Positions 10,801-19,036 are shown, counted from the stretch's first letter. The stretch is DNA of 60,573 nucleotides from Rhodobacter sp. NTK016B (GCF_017303295.1 NZ_JAFKOK010000020.1:1-60573); one strand, 5' to 3'. Notes: generated by a model not told the origin, from the sequence alone. Numbers and translations are program-made.

Positions 10801-13800
10801 TCGGGATACAGGTGCTTCGCGATACGGCCCGAGATGCTGTCCAGTTCGGAACCAAAAAACTCGGTTTCCCCGTCAAACTCGGGTGCCAGACCGAGGAAAT
10901 TGCCCGTGCCCACAGTGGGCTCAAGGACGCGGCCACCGTCGAAGCCAAACCGCGCCATGGTCTGCCACATCGCATCGACCACGGTGCGCGAAGTGAAATG
11001 CGCGTTCTCCGTTGAGCGGGCGGCATCGCGGTATTCATCGCGGGTGAGCAGATCGCGCAGGGCAGTCTGCGTGCGGCCGAACTGCGTCGTCTTGTCTTTC
11101 TCGCGTGGATCGAACACGCGCTTGAGCCCGCCCCAGCCGACATAGCGGGCCATTGCGGCCTGCTCTTCGGCGGTGGGGTGGCGGTTCTCGGTATCGAGCG
11201 CCTTGACGATGCGGATCGCCTCAATATTCGAAGCGAGTCGTGCACTGGTCGTGCCTTCGCCCAACGGGAAGTCGGGCGTGATGACGAAATTGCCGGGGTT
11301 TACGCCCGAACGCTCGGCTGCGGTGTCGCCAGAACCTCCGCCGACATCTCCGACCAGATCGTTTCCATCGCTTGCCCGGTCTGCCGTCGCGTCTGCTGAA
11401 TCGTCGCCACTGCCCGGATCGCGGTCTCCGTCGCCACGATCCTGTCCGTCGATGTCAGGGGCGCGGTGGGGTTCGCTTCCTTCCACGCCTCCATCAGATG
11501 CCCGCGGATCCGTTTCTCGATCATTGGTCTCACCTTCGTCAGTCGGCGCGATGGTATCACGTTCTGTTTCAGGCTGCGATTGCGGCGCATCCTTGGGTGC
11601 CCGGTCGGCCTCGGCCCGCATCTTGCGGACTTCCGCCAGCACCTCTTGCGACGTGTCCATGTCCGACACATCATCGCCGCGCAACTCCATATCGTCGCGG
11701 ATCTGGTTGTAGGCACCCCTTGCATATGGGTGTGCTTCTTCGAGCGTCAATCCGAGACGCTCCATCATGGTGTCAATCAGCGCGCGGAAGCGCCGCGATC
11801 CCGCTTTCACATACAGAGCGCCGATCTTGAACGCGATCGTCACCAACTCTGGATCGAGGCCGCTGTTCGCCTGATTTCGGACCTTAGTGGCGAACAACGC
11901 CTCCAGCTCGACCAGTTCCGCGTTCTCGGCGTCCGTCAGGCCTTTTAGCGGTGTCGGCTCCACCTCCGGCTCCGAGGGAGGGGCAGGGGAAGGGGCAGGG
12001 GCAGGGGTTTCGGTCTCAGGCTCCCGGGTAGCAGGCTTCTGTTCGCCGCGCTCTGCTCTCCCAATGGCGTCATTGATCGCGGCGACACGCGTCGTTCCGT
12101 ATCCTCCGACCACTTTGTAGGGCTTTTGCCTGCTGATTACTGCGTGGAAGTCACCTTTTGCCCAGGTTCCGCTCGATGCGTCTGGGTCTACGGCGGCCCG
12201 CGCCGCTTTTTCGGCATTCATCGGTACGACGCTCCCAAGGGTGAATCCCTTGGGCATGGGTAGTTCCGCTTCGGTGGCCGGTGTGGCTTTGGGCGCCGAG
12301 GGCGCCGGGGCGGTGTCAGGTTTAGGCGTCAGGCGCTCACTGACCTGAGCAATGCGCGCGGCAGCCTCCGCTGGGGTCAAGTTCTCGGGTAGATAGACGT
12401 TCCCGCCCACGAAGGGCTTCGAATGCCCTTTCTTTTTCGGCTCGCCGCGGTGCTGCAGCATGATGTTCACGGTCGAACGGCGATCCCACGAATTGCCGAT
12501 CTTCATGAAAACCTCGAGGCCATTGGGCGCGATGAGGTCGAGCATCGTTTCGTCCAGCTCATGAGCCATCCCAAAGCCGAAACTCACGGGGGAGCGCTCT
12601 CTGCCCTTTGCGTTCGTCGGCTTGGAATACCCAGCGCCCTCAATCAGCGCCTTGGCCACAGCACGGGCCCATCGCCCGGTTTCACCACGGCCTTCACGCT
12701 TGGCCGGGCTCGATTGGCCGTCTTCGCGCGTCTTGTCGTCCCATGCGTCGAAGTCGAGCGTATCTAGGCCCTGCATTGGGCGGTTTGCCTTGGCCGAAAG
12801 CACGGCTTCAAAGGATGCTGCGTTGGCTTCTGGCGCCGCCATCGCGCGAAGCGGGCCGGGCAGGTCAGCGCCGTTGGGGCGTTCCGGCGCGGCGGCGCCG
12901 CGGTTGGTGCGCGCGAAGGGTTTGGCCCAGAGCGCCTTGTCTTTCAGCGCGACCTGCAGGTCGGCCACCGTAATAAACGAGATCGCTCCCATCCGGCGCG
13001 CACCGCTGCCATCGGAGAAGCCCGCGCGATAGGTCTCGGTCGCGTCCGCCTCGCTCACGAAGCCGAGCATGACCTTGTGCTCATCGAACGCTCTGCTGTC
13101 CGGTTCGATCTGGTCGACAACCCATACCTTTTCGCTCTCGGGGTGGTCGCCCATATAGAAGTCGACGTGATCGCCGTCAGCGCCCTCGGTGCGCAGGATG
13201 CGGCCATAGTGCGCGGGCATGGTGACAGACCACTCGGTCCCATTGGGGCCGGTCCCGCGCCGCTCGCCGCCCTTCGCGTTCTCGACAGAGAGAGTAAGGC
13301 CGCGCCACGATAGCTTGCCGGTCTTGTAATTCTCGGCCTCTGCCTGCGCCGGGGTGGGGTTCGGGTCGGTTTCGGCGGCTGCGGCCGCTACTTGTTCGCG
13401 CGTCGGTGCGCTTTCGGCGCCGTTCCGGGCCGCTGGATCGTTCGCCATGAAGAACGCATATGCGAAGCCTTCAGGAGTCTGCGAGCGTGCCTCTTTGCCG
13501 AGCGGATCCGAGCCGCGCAGCTTGTTCTGCATCTTCGAACCTTCTGCTGCGCGCACGTTCGCGAGCGGCAGATCGGTATTCATCACGCCGAACAGCTGGG
13601 TCTGCTTGGTGTAGGGGTTTCCGAAATTCGACGGATGGAAGCGCATGGCCGGCGCGGTGAGGCCTGTCTTCTCCTGGATGCGCCCGATGGGGTTCTCAAG
13701 GACGTGAAAGCCGGTCGGCGCCGCAGCGGCAACGACATCTCGCGTAGCCTGATAGAGCATGACGTTGTACTCGACCGGGCTTTTCGCACCGGCCGCAACA

Positions 13801-16800
13801 GCAGCGTCACCAAAGACTTGGCGAACAGCCTCCGGGCTTTCGACATCATGGCGCTCAGACCACCAGCGCGCTCCGGACCCTGTGAACGTCGTGCAGGGGC
13901 ACGCGGACAGCACCCCATAGACCTCGAGTCCGCTCTCGCGGTATTCGCGAATGCGGTCGTACACCCATGCGTCGGTCAGGACGTTTGTGCCGCTCTTGAT
14001 GTCGTGCCGTACTACTTGATAGCCAGCATCTTCCCACGGTTGCGACCACGCGCCGGAGTAGTCGAAGAGGCTGATCACCACCTTGTTGCGATTGGCGCCA
14101 GTCTTGCCGATCTCCTTGGCGCGGTTCTTCCAGCTCTTGACCAGTGCGTCGGCTTCCGACTGCTCGATAAAGGGGCCCTTCGATTCCTGCGAAGTCAGGC
14201 TGACGGTCTTGCCGGAAATGCGCGGAAATATCTCTGCATCCGGCATCGGCTTCGTGGACGCCGGGCTGGCGTGTCCGGTACCCTCGTCCACCGTATCGAC
14301 GCTCAAGCCGTGGGCCCAAGAGTTCTCGATGAAATCAAGCGCGTTGCTGGCCGGGCTGCCGTCCGTCTCCCACTCGCCAGTGGCTTCATCCCGCGTCGGC
14401 ATCGGGATGTCGCCGGTTTTCAGCTTGCGTGCTTGTGCCGCCAAGGATGCCGCGATGCTGGCGCCCTCCGCGATCAGACGTGCCATCTGGTCGTGGTCGC
14501 CGGTCGTGCGATTGCGGCCCGCATCGTCGTAGTCGGCGGGGTCACGCCCATTCTTCCGCATGTCGGCCTCGGCAAGGCGCACAACAGCATCAATCTGGCC
14601 GACGAGTTCCGCGAGGGTGCTGTCCCAGAACTGCCCGATTGTCCGTTGGTCCTTCTTTTCCAACCGATCTGCAAGCTTGTAGGTCTTGCCGGTGACGCGC
14701 TCAGCTTTGGGACGCGGCGTCGGCGTTTGGTCCGGTGCTTGCGTACCATCTGCCGGTTCCGGGGAGTTCTTCGGGTCGGTCAGGAAGGCCACAGCCTTTC
14801 GGAAGTTCTGCGGCGACTCCCCCACACCATTCCATTCACCCGGAGGGTACGAATCGACCATGACCGTGCTGTCACCGTAACGGACGAAGCGAACCTTCAC
14901 CTCGGTGCCGCCGCCGAGCGCCTTGTCCCCTTTCGGGCGCGGGGCGCGCACGGAGAAGGTCACGGCATTGCCGAAATCCAGCCCAAGGCGCCGACGCTCA
15001 CCTTCGTTGATCTCGACGCGCTCCGGGTTGGCGCGCATCCAGGAAAGGAGTTTGCGCGCAGCTGGCGCGACGCCATCGGGCCGTGTTCTGAAACCTTGCT
15101 CAAGGAACTCTTCTCGGGTGATCGGCGCGGCGATGATGCCGGATTGCATCGACACCCAGCCCTTGTCGCGCAGGCGTTGGATGATCTCGTCGCGCTCCTT
15201 CAGTGAGAGCGGGTCGTTGCGCTTCTTGTCCGTGACACCGGCCTGCGCACCATAGTGAATGAGCGAGGAATCGTCGGTGCCGTTGAGACCGTCATGAATG
15301 CCCCTGTGCCGGTCTATCTCATCGAGAAGGATCAAGGGCGATATGCCAGGATTGGTGCTGCGCAGCACTTCGCCGTCAGGGCTGCGGACATCGGCCTTCT
15401 CGTCGCTCACCTCAACAGAATAGCCGTCTTCAGTCTTAAAGGACTGCAGCCGGTACTGGTTCCAGGGCGCTTGCGCACGATCGTTGCGCATGAAGGGATC
15501 GCGGTTGTCGATGCTGTCCAGCACCTCGATCTCGGGCAAGTCGTCTTCCACGGGTTCGAGGTATGGGTTCTGATCCTCGTCCGGTGTGCGCGGCTCGATG
15601 GTGGTTTCTGCACCGGCAAACTCAGATTGATCACCCATGAAGGCCGAAGCCCGGTGCGAGCGAATGAACCAACCGCCATTCTTCTGGAATGCCGCGGCGT
15701 CCACCTTGCGCACCTGCTCTTCGGATAGCCCGTAGAGAACGTGCCCGGTCAGCTCACGCCCCTTTTTCGTGATGTGCTGAACGCGCGGGCGCGCGCTCGC
15801 CTTGCGGATAGTTGTTGCGATGGGGTCGGGCGCTGCCTCCGAAGGGGCCGGTACAGCACCTTGGCGCGCGTTGGCGCGCTGCGTGGCACGCGACGCCCGC
15901 GTGAGGGCCGCATCGAGCCACACCGACACGTCCTCTCGCGACTGGCCATCGATATCCAAAACGAGGTCTTCTTCGCGGTTGTCGCTGACGCGCACACGCA
16001 TCTTGCCATTGCGCACGAGGACCATGCGGCCTTCGATCTCTCCGTCCCACTTGAAGCCCTGCTCAGCAGCGTCGAGCGCGGGCGAGACAGCCCGGCGCCG
16101 CGCCTTGGCCGCGTCGACATCCATGGCAGGCGTGCGTTCGTTCCACGGGCCATCGTAGTAGCCCATTTCCCGCAAAGCTTCGCTTGCGGCGTCATCCTTT
16201 TCGCGCTCCGGCTGCGGTGCGCGGCGCTCGGACGGTTGCGATTGCAGCCCGTTTTGCTGCACATCACGGCCGCCGTCGCGGTCACCGAGCGCCACCATCG
16301 CGCGGCGCTGTGCCTCTTCGACCATCGCCTGCACGGCATCATCGCCCCAGACTTCACCAATCGCGGCCGCTTGGTCGTCAGCGTCACGAGTCGCGCGCTC
16401 GGCATTCTCCCGTGCCACCGTGGCGGCGTCCTGCCCCTTCTTCACCTTGAACGTGGGCTTGCCGCCTTCTTGGATGTTGGCCAGCTCCCGCGACCAATGA
16501 AGCGCTTCGCTCAGTCGGTCTTGGATGTCGATCATCGTCTCATTGATGGTCGAAGCGACGTGTTCCGGGGTGTCGATTCCGTCTTCGCGGCCCTCACCGC
16601 GGCGCCTTGCGACCTTGCTGGCATCGGGCGAAGGGAATGACCGATTGAAATCCCACGGCCCCGAGCGGCTGACGGTAACGGGCTCGCCGCCGCCGTCATC
16701 GAACTGCCCTTCAATCAGTTCATCGCTTCCGTCATCGGCTTCAACTGGAGCATCCACGCCGTCGCGAACCATGGTGCGAGCGGGTGTGTTTGCGGGATCG

Positions 16801-18962
16801 GTATTTGTCCGCTGCTGTTCGCCCCCTCGATAAGACGCTTCATCTCCTTCGCTTCCGCTTTCGATATCCAGCCCGCTCGCCGCATCACCCTGAGAGCCTG
16901 GGGGAAGGTCATCCAGAACTCCTGCACCAGCACCCCGGATTGCATCGGTGTTGACCTCCATAGGCTTGCGCTTCACCACGAAACCATCGCCCTCCGGCAC
17001 GATTTCATGCGTGTCGAGGCTATGACCCAGCTTGCCGAGCGCCCGCTTAGCGGCGGCTTCGTTCCCGAAAGGCGAGCCGTCTTTTTTCGTAATGATTTTC
17101 GAGGCTTCGTTGAGCGCGTCCTGATCCGCAACGCTTTGTCGATCCACGATCGCGCGCAAAGTGTTGCGCATCTCGATCATCGAGGCGTCCCAACCACGGG
17201 CTTTCGCTCGATCCTCCAAGGCGCTGAGGCGACGCAAGGCCTGATCGGGGGAAATGTCGGCAAGGCCATCATCTGGCTCGCGCGGCGCAACGCGATCTGT
17301 CGCCTCAAGAGCGTTGCTCTGCTGATCGACCGTGCCCGGCACCGTCAGCGGCGTGACCTGAACGTCCCCGCTCTCGATGTCAGCACGGGGAATGTTGAAC
17401 ACCTGTCCACCATCGTCCCGGATGCCGATCCCGTCGTCGGTCGCCTCGACGACTTCGCCTGCCCACGCAGCTGGCTCGCCACGAATTTGCACCGAGACAC
17501 GCGAGGGGGATTCGGCGGCAGCTTCGGGTTCCGTCGTGCGCTCTGGTTCCGTCGCGCGAACAGGATCGACGCGCCCGGCGGCGGCACTTGTGGGAAGGCT
17601 GTCCAGCGTGGGTTCCAACGCTCCTTCCGCGCCGCCGGGCGCTACGGGCGAGGGAGAGACCGCTCCCCGCCCGATCTCATCATCGTCATCGCGTTCTTCG
17701 CTGCGGCGGGGTGCCATGAACCCTTGCACGGCACCGGCAGGGGCGCCGACAACGCCGCCGCCGATGGCCCCGAGAAGGAAGTCGCCAAAGGTGCCTTCGG
17801 TCAAATTGACAGGCATATCGGTTGCTGCCTGTGCGCCGTAGCGCGCGGCAATGCTCTCGGCAGCCTCCTGAATTCCCTCTTCCGTGGCCGACGCTGCGCC
17901 AGCGGTCAACGCGCGCCGCAGCGGCCCACCCGCGGCATGGCTCAACCCAGGCGCCACCCCGCGCAATAGCGCGCCGGTGGCAGCACCGCCTGCTGCGGCG
18001 ACGGTCCCACCGAGTACCCCACTCAAGCGGCCAGCGGCATCGCGCGTGACTTCCAGCGCCTGTTCTTCGCTCATTCCCCGCTCGCGCAGCGTTCGGAAAA
18101 GCGGCGAGGTCTCTTCAAGAAGCGACCGGCCCTCGTCGTTGCGCTCCTCGAACGCTTCATCAATGATCGCGCGGCCAGTTTCTGACCCCGCACCGACACC
18201 TTGCACGCCGCCGACTGCCGCAGCGCCGACCGGGCCGCCGAGTGCGCCGACGACGACCGGGAGCATCGAACCGAACACATCAGCGGCTTGCATCGCATAG
18301 CCGCGCAGAGAGGGGTTCTCGCCCAGGGATATCGAGCTGAGTTCCGTAATGTCTCCGGACGGCGTGGAGTCGGCTATCGCTTGTTCCGAAACGTCGGAGA
18401 TGCCTTCGCGCATGCTTCCCGCTCGGGCGCGCAAGAAGTCGCCCCCGGCGCGGCCAGCGCGGGCAAGCAAACCCGGCCGATAGTGCTCATCACCGCGGAA
18501 GAAAGCAAAAGGCTGATCTGCAAGCGATCCAAGGCCCTCGACTGCGGCGCCGGTCCCCGCGATGGCCCCGGCACCGACACTGCGCGCCATATCGCCCAGA
18601 ATGCCCGGCTGTTCCTCGGCCCGGCGCGCAGCTTCTGCCTGCTGAGCGCGCAAAGCAGCCTGTGTCTGCTCGGGATAGAACATCGCGCCGATTTCGCGCG
18701 CGCGGGTGATGAATGCATCAGCCTGATCGCCAGCCAAACCGCGGATAACGTCATGGATGTGTTCGCCCGCCTGCAGGCGCGGCCCTAGGTCTGCAGCTGC
18801 ATGCGAGGCCACGGTGATGAGTTCAGCTTCGTCCTGCGCTTGCGCGGTCTCACCGAGCGCCAGAAGAACATTCACCGGAACGGCCGACTGGATCGCAATA
18901 TCCTCGATCTGCTGCCGGGTGGTCGAAGTGCGGCCCGCCAGGGTGTCGAAGATATTGGCCAT
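1893..18962 (-). CDS. giant polyvalent protein: C5-methylase-like, pyrophosphatase-like, N6-adenine methylase, SNF2 helicase, zincin and C-terminal membrane module
   Basis: One uninterrupted 5,689-aa frame. Visible parts, in order: an N-terminal region with Gly/Ala-rich hydrophobic stretches (about 228-250, 310-340, 400-420); a C5-methylase-like fold (about 1640-1830) with CPCTTF at 1688 and ENP near 1757; a pyrophosphatase-like domain (about 1880-2015; HYGRILRTEGADGDHVDFYMGD); Pro/acidic linkers; an N6-adenine methylase (LEPTVGTGNFLG near 2675, NPPF at 2746); an SNF2-type helicase (GAGKT with Lys3464, DEAH at 3623, QREGRIIRQG near 4060); a zincin (HEIIH at 4596); and a C-terminal module with hydrophobic segments (from about 5190). 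This mix matches the polyvalent proteins of phages and conjugative elements, and DarB-like antirestriction factors, which enter the cell with the DNA. Entry with the DNA is inferred. CI-type operators lie just upstream. Confidence 0.9.
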   Translation of the reverse strand: MANIFDTLAGRTSTTRQQIEDIAIQSAVPVNVLLALGETAQAQDEAELITVASHAAADLGPRLQAGEHIHDVIRGLAGDQADAFITRAREIGAMFYPEQTQAALRAQQAEAARRAEEQPGILGDMARSVGAGAIAGTGAAVEGLGSLADQPFAFFRGDEHYRPGLLARAGRAGGDFLRARAGSMREGISDVSEQAIADSTPSGDITELSSISLGENPSLRGYAMQAADVFGSMLPVVVGALGGPVGAAAVGGVQGVGAGSETGRAIIDEAFEERNDEGRSLLEETSPLFRTLRERGMSEEQALEVTRDAAGRLSGVLGGTVAAAGGAATGALLRGVAPGLSHAAGGPLRRALTAGAASATEEGIQEAAESIAARYGAQAATDMPVNLTEGTFGDFLLGAIGGGVVGAPAGAVQGFMAPRRSEERDDDDEIGRGAVSPSPVAPGGAEGALEPTLDSLPTSAAAGRVDPVRATEPERTTEPEAAAESPSRVSVQIRGEPAAWAGEVVEATDDGIGIRDDGGQVFNIPRADIESGDVQVTPLTVPGTVDQQSNALEATDRVAPREPDDGLADISPDQALRRLSALEDRAKARGWDASMIEMRNTLRAIVDRQSVADQDALNEASKIITKKDGSPFGNEAAAKRALGKLGHSLDTHEIVPEGDGFVVKRKPMEVNTDAIRGAGAGVLDDLPPGSQGDAASGLDIESGSEGDEASYRGGEQQRTNTDPANTPARTMVRDGVDAPVEADDGSDELIEGQFDDGGGEPVTVSRSGPWDFNRSFPSPDASKVARRRGEGREDGIDTPEHVASTINETMIDIQDRLSEALHWSRELANIQEGGKPTFKVKKGQDAATVARENAERATRDADDQAAAIGEVWGDDAVQAMVEEAQRRAMVALGDRDGGRDVQQNGLQSQPSERRAPQPEREKDDAASEALREMGYYDGPWNERTPAMDVDAAKARRRAVSPALDAAEQGFKWDGEIEGRMVLVRNGKMRVRVSDNREEDLVLDIDGQSREDVSVWLDAALTRASRATQRANARQGAVPAPSEAAPDPIATTIRKASARPRVQHITKKGRELTGHVLYGLSEEQVRKVDAAAFQKNGGWFIRSHRASAFMGDQSEFAGAETTIEPRTPDEDQNPYLEPVEDDLPEIEVLDSIDNRDPFMRNDRAQAPWNQYRLQSFKTEDGYSVEVSDEKADVRSPDGEVLRSTNPGISPLILLDEIDRHRGIHDGLNGTDDSSLIHYGAQAGVTDKKRNDPLSLKERDEIIQRLRDKGWVSMQSGIIAAPITREEFLEQGFRTRPDGVAPAARKLLSWMRANPERVEINEGERRRLGLDFGNAVTFSVRAPRPKGDKALGGGTEVKVRFVRYGDSTVMVDSYPPGEWNGVGESPQNFRKAVAFLTDPKNSPEPADGTQAPDQTPTPRPKAERVTGKTYKLADRLEKKDQRTIGQFWDSTLAELVGQIDAVVRLAEADMRKNGRDPADYDDAGRNRTTGDHDQMARLIAEGASIAASLAAQARKLKTGDIPMPTRDEATGEWETDGSPASNALDFIENSWAHGLSVDTVDEGTGHASPASTKPMPDAEIFPRISGKTVSLTSQESKGPFIEQSEADALVKSWKNRAKEIGKTGANRNKVVISLFDYSGAWSQPWEDAGYQVVRHDIKSGTNVLTDAWVYDRIREYRESGLEVYGVLSACPCTTFTGSGARWWSERHDVESPEAVRQVFGDAAVAAGAKSPVEYNVMLYQATRDVVAAAAPTGFHVLENPIGRIQEKTGLTAPAMRFHPSNFGNPYTKQTQLFGVMNTDLPLANVRAAEGSKMQNKLRGSDPLGKEARSQTPEGFAYAFFMANDPAARNGAESAPTREQVAAAAAETDPNPTPAQAEAENYKTGKLSWRGLTLSVENAKGGERRGTGPNGTEWSVTMPAHYGRILRTEGADGDHVDFYMGDHPESEKVWVVDQIEPDSRAFDEHKVMLGFVSEADATETYRAGFSDGSGARRMGAISFITVADLQVALKDKALWAKPFARTNRGAAAPERPNGADLPGPLRAMAAPEANAASFEAVLSAKANRPMQGLDTLDFDAWDDKTREDGQSSPAKREGRGETGRWARAVAKALIEGAGYSKPTNAKGRERSPVSFGFGMAHELDETMLDLIAPNGLEVFMKIGNSWDRRSTVNIMLQHRGEPKKKGHSKPFVGGNVYLPENLTPAEAAARIAQVSERLTPKPDTAPAPSAPKATPATEAELPMPKGFTLGSVVPMNAEKAARAAVDPDASSGTWAKGDFHAVISRQKPYKVVGGYGTTRVAAINDAIGRAERGEQKPATREPETETPAPAPSPAPPSEPEVEPTPLKGLTDAENAELVELEALFATKVRNQANSGLDPELVTIAFKIGALYVKAGSRRFRALIDTMMERLGLTLEEAHPYARGAYNQIRDDMELRGDDVSDMDTSQEVLAEVRKMRAEADRAPKDAPQSQPETERDTIAPTDEGETNDRETDPRASDGGVEGSEPHRAPDIDGQDRGDGDRDPGSGDDSADATADRASDGNDLVGDVGGGSGDTAAERSGVNPGNFVITPDFPLGEGTTSARLASNIEAIRIVKALDTENRHPTAEEQAAMARYVGWGGLKRVFDPREKDKTTQFGRTQTALRDLLTRDEYRDAARSTENAHFTSRTVVDAMWQTMARFGFDGGRVLEPTVGTGNFLGLAPEFDGETEFFGSELDSISGRIAKHLYPDATIFDGTGFQHAPFRAGTMDIAIGNPPFSSSLISSDMHPDIPKMSLHNYIIAKTGLLLRPGGIMGMVVTSRFLDTPNPSARSYLARHFDFLGAVRMPNTAFKANAGTDVTTDIVWFQKRPEGDPAGDLSWLKTDAELPGHEGVRLNGYFAKNPEKLLGRPAMDGTMYGDELEFTLHDDGRDFAASLTAQLSAIEGQLATRTEQLEAAVFAQKTTTDLGVGETMLTSEDKVFLRMDDDSAGNAVVVEVDEETPWGPRAAELTDLTRAMRAAAAALKDGSETEIADAISAAQAAMEASGALSVSGEVKKSAPTGMGKAALDAIRVLKEPLYAETPVFKKKERDALAALDDAVAKKRIGADRFTRLRKLLALRRDTQALLRAEASDQPERRLTRMRGRLAADYRAFVKAHGYLNNRLNDALTMGVPGVESALEIKYKPADKKIGREESAEEASILSERVIKPYEPAASADSAADALQISLRELGRLDIQRIADLTGQTVGDALAELRSGENPLVYRDPETGQFVLADEYLSGNLAQKIDVALEHGEQQNVKHLRAAMPAPKRAEQITPSMRSMWMPRQVFEDFLKVLGARSPRVAINQRLGTFTADAGRNAEMNDFGRLFATERKDAFEIAEAAMRGKAITVWDKGAKGESFKNEAETQAANAAMDRMAAEFEKWVFANPERQQLVVDTFNEKVNVVVQRSFDGVKYFRPVGSNPAIDLRDSQKNGAWRMIQSKATMLHHVVGAGKTFTAISGIMERRRLGLVRKSVISVPNHIVSQWGRDFYALYPGANILVASEKDFEASNRRKLLSRIATGDFDAVIIGHSSLKYFQNSEEMTKKVMEEQLNDLEDALNEAKASGESGRTAAQIQARIDKYKDRVEKKLAAMQKESLGFDFTEAGIDSLVIDEAHEFKNLEYATSMERIVGMNSPSGSQRALDLYIKTRSIFEKDGYVDMLTGTPVSNSLVEVYSFLKFMAPQTLRDMGLMHFDAFASTFIKTQKRFEYTPAMKLKERNVLIGMVNLGPLSELWRTFSDVLLRGDVERIYREQMERRNAENGTNEPTRFPTPKVRLGGRQLISIAASADHEEFTDYLVMRMDGIKRNSRNKEYPKKDNALWVLSDARKASIDIRTVDPAAGRLAESKVVASGDQILRKYREWHADRGTQVVFADSSVPTKSAAAEARKALASAWEKAGLDGKTARARAKRVEEIGGTYEDAFQAAFDAIEERIGSGELRADHAEAAELWLSENVEELLSVALTADTGFSFYDDLRAYLVEHGVPEQEVAFIHDYNTADAKARLFDQVNEGSVRVLIGSTFKMGAGTNVQERLVAEHHIDAPWRPSDMEQREGRIIRQGNKLYERDPEGFEVEILAYATEKTSDVVLWQVLERKAKGIEDFLTASADAVVEDANADSDSYAQFMAQSTGDRIYLDKMETEKELRDTEAEQASIMSLVNEGKAFVAAFEQNKADSAAKAERAESVTFEAFPDAGSTWERYTRDRENYDAARARFEKEAEKVREENEANPEAPRKPLPKFDLKAPVYFDMKLDSFAAAIKKAIAQARDRTGASDPIMVGQIPVYVVAHEGAKAETIYYSAWASVGDTYEVPLTNSEVVAKNPLASMRLAASLQPSHIAAVMESEARYQRNRITRLEQSLPKMKERAEASVDRRKIEALRRRLAVLSALVRIAEVKQAENRLGRTNRFADMDTKGRDLIKSNDDKPLKPEDGASAFVFSNAGKTYTAEIGVLSGQSYTPKGGKLGDTYAFFEADSDDGAAVVVAKRMTSESGKVSWDVAEVFDAADIQRESRKATKENVFPPSLSNADIKTAASEVDVEMQRHGLTGKVTARVIKAFTRPNREGLYERGVGRATVYASRNDDHVGVIRHEIIHALADADLWGKEYGLFTQSEWRGLVRAAREGMIASDEVAARYPELSGRALVEEVIAEQYRAWAANRDHRSGVAAAFAKIRAFFEALANAVRARGFQSAAMTFEKIASGSVGQREAPPYSMNPFRESTMPRVAESRADQPRRPTGRFASRAAEYSRELLGGTRITGEKERGIVGQMLTDAMGGKSPRYNILALVPGEPLYQELAGGIPSAKTYLRHKHAMGAMRNDRQAAAAEVMDDWRSFLMRNGKENDALMDLMHDATIAGIDPGEEFSVRERRSRERKAGYAAMVEERREAYATLRERFDALPEQAQQIYRRVRNSYLEAAATERQIIEDNVKAAMEINLKRARLRYEDALNQIEEDGLEGAERDEAEAEAAAQFAAVKKRDGYGRASRLASLRLLLEQNEVDAPYFPLMRHGNYFVTVKDEDGRVVSFSKFESERAQIREANRLRREHPGHTVKTGLLNTFEGKTEVDPTFVADVEEMIGLSIEDPELMDSIWQRYLETLPDFSIRKSRLHRKGTPGFARDAFRNYARQMFHSAHQLARLKHGMQMKMALDDAEREAVKATDPNRATAVVNEMVMRHEWIMNPKTSAWSTWATGAAFIYYLGVTPAAAMVNLTQTAVVGVPVLAAAFKKGGAARASRHLMRGLREFGMGRGAVENAKSLSAEERLAIKEAYRRGIVDKSQAHDLAGVSESGVEYSDIRQRLMRPIAFLFHHAERLNREITFIAAFRMARENGLDTDAAIDKAGELTWKTHFNYDSDSRPRVQQNDFLRVLLTFRNFQLNMIYRLFRDTHQAFRGETPEAKAEARAQVIGITGMMMASAGITGTWGYSLLTTLAAMFTPGDSDDVEKEVKDALVNLLGRDLAGIILNGAPGHLTGIDLSGRIGMPELWFRRPSRQLEGDDLYRYWAEQFLGPIPGMAQNAFRGWGIAMEGEVWRGAETALPKFFRDLMRAYRYGTDGVTTISGNSILDDVSPIQALTQALGFTPARVAERYETNRWMKNEEQRITSERSRILRDVDREVSAGEPLSEGITSRIRQFNAENPDYAITSQTLRTSLRSRSRARAQMDGGVRLNSRLDQRIRANAPLSIYD
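11980..12007 (+). repeat. regular G4-run tract (possible G-quadruplex)
   Basis: Five runs of GGGG at 11980, 11986, 11992, 11998 and 12004 are each separated by exactly two bases (CA or AA). They lie on the strand opposite the coding strand of the giant gene, where they encode a Pro/Ala/Ser linker (PAPAPSPAPP). Short two-base loops favour a stable quadruplex. The effect on replication or transcription is unknown. Confidence 0.6.
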
Positions 18963-19036
18963 GCCGTTGCCCCTTGCGTAGTCGTACTGGTCTCGCCGCA
19001 GTCTATCGTGCGATGGACTGGCGAGAAAGACAGAAG

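Noticed and set aside
13392-15206. 604-codon plus-strand frame in the giant gene
   Set aside because: Shadow of the C5-methylase-like and linker regions; no ribosome site or neighbour coupling.
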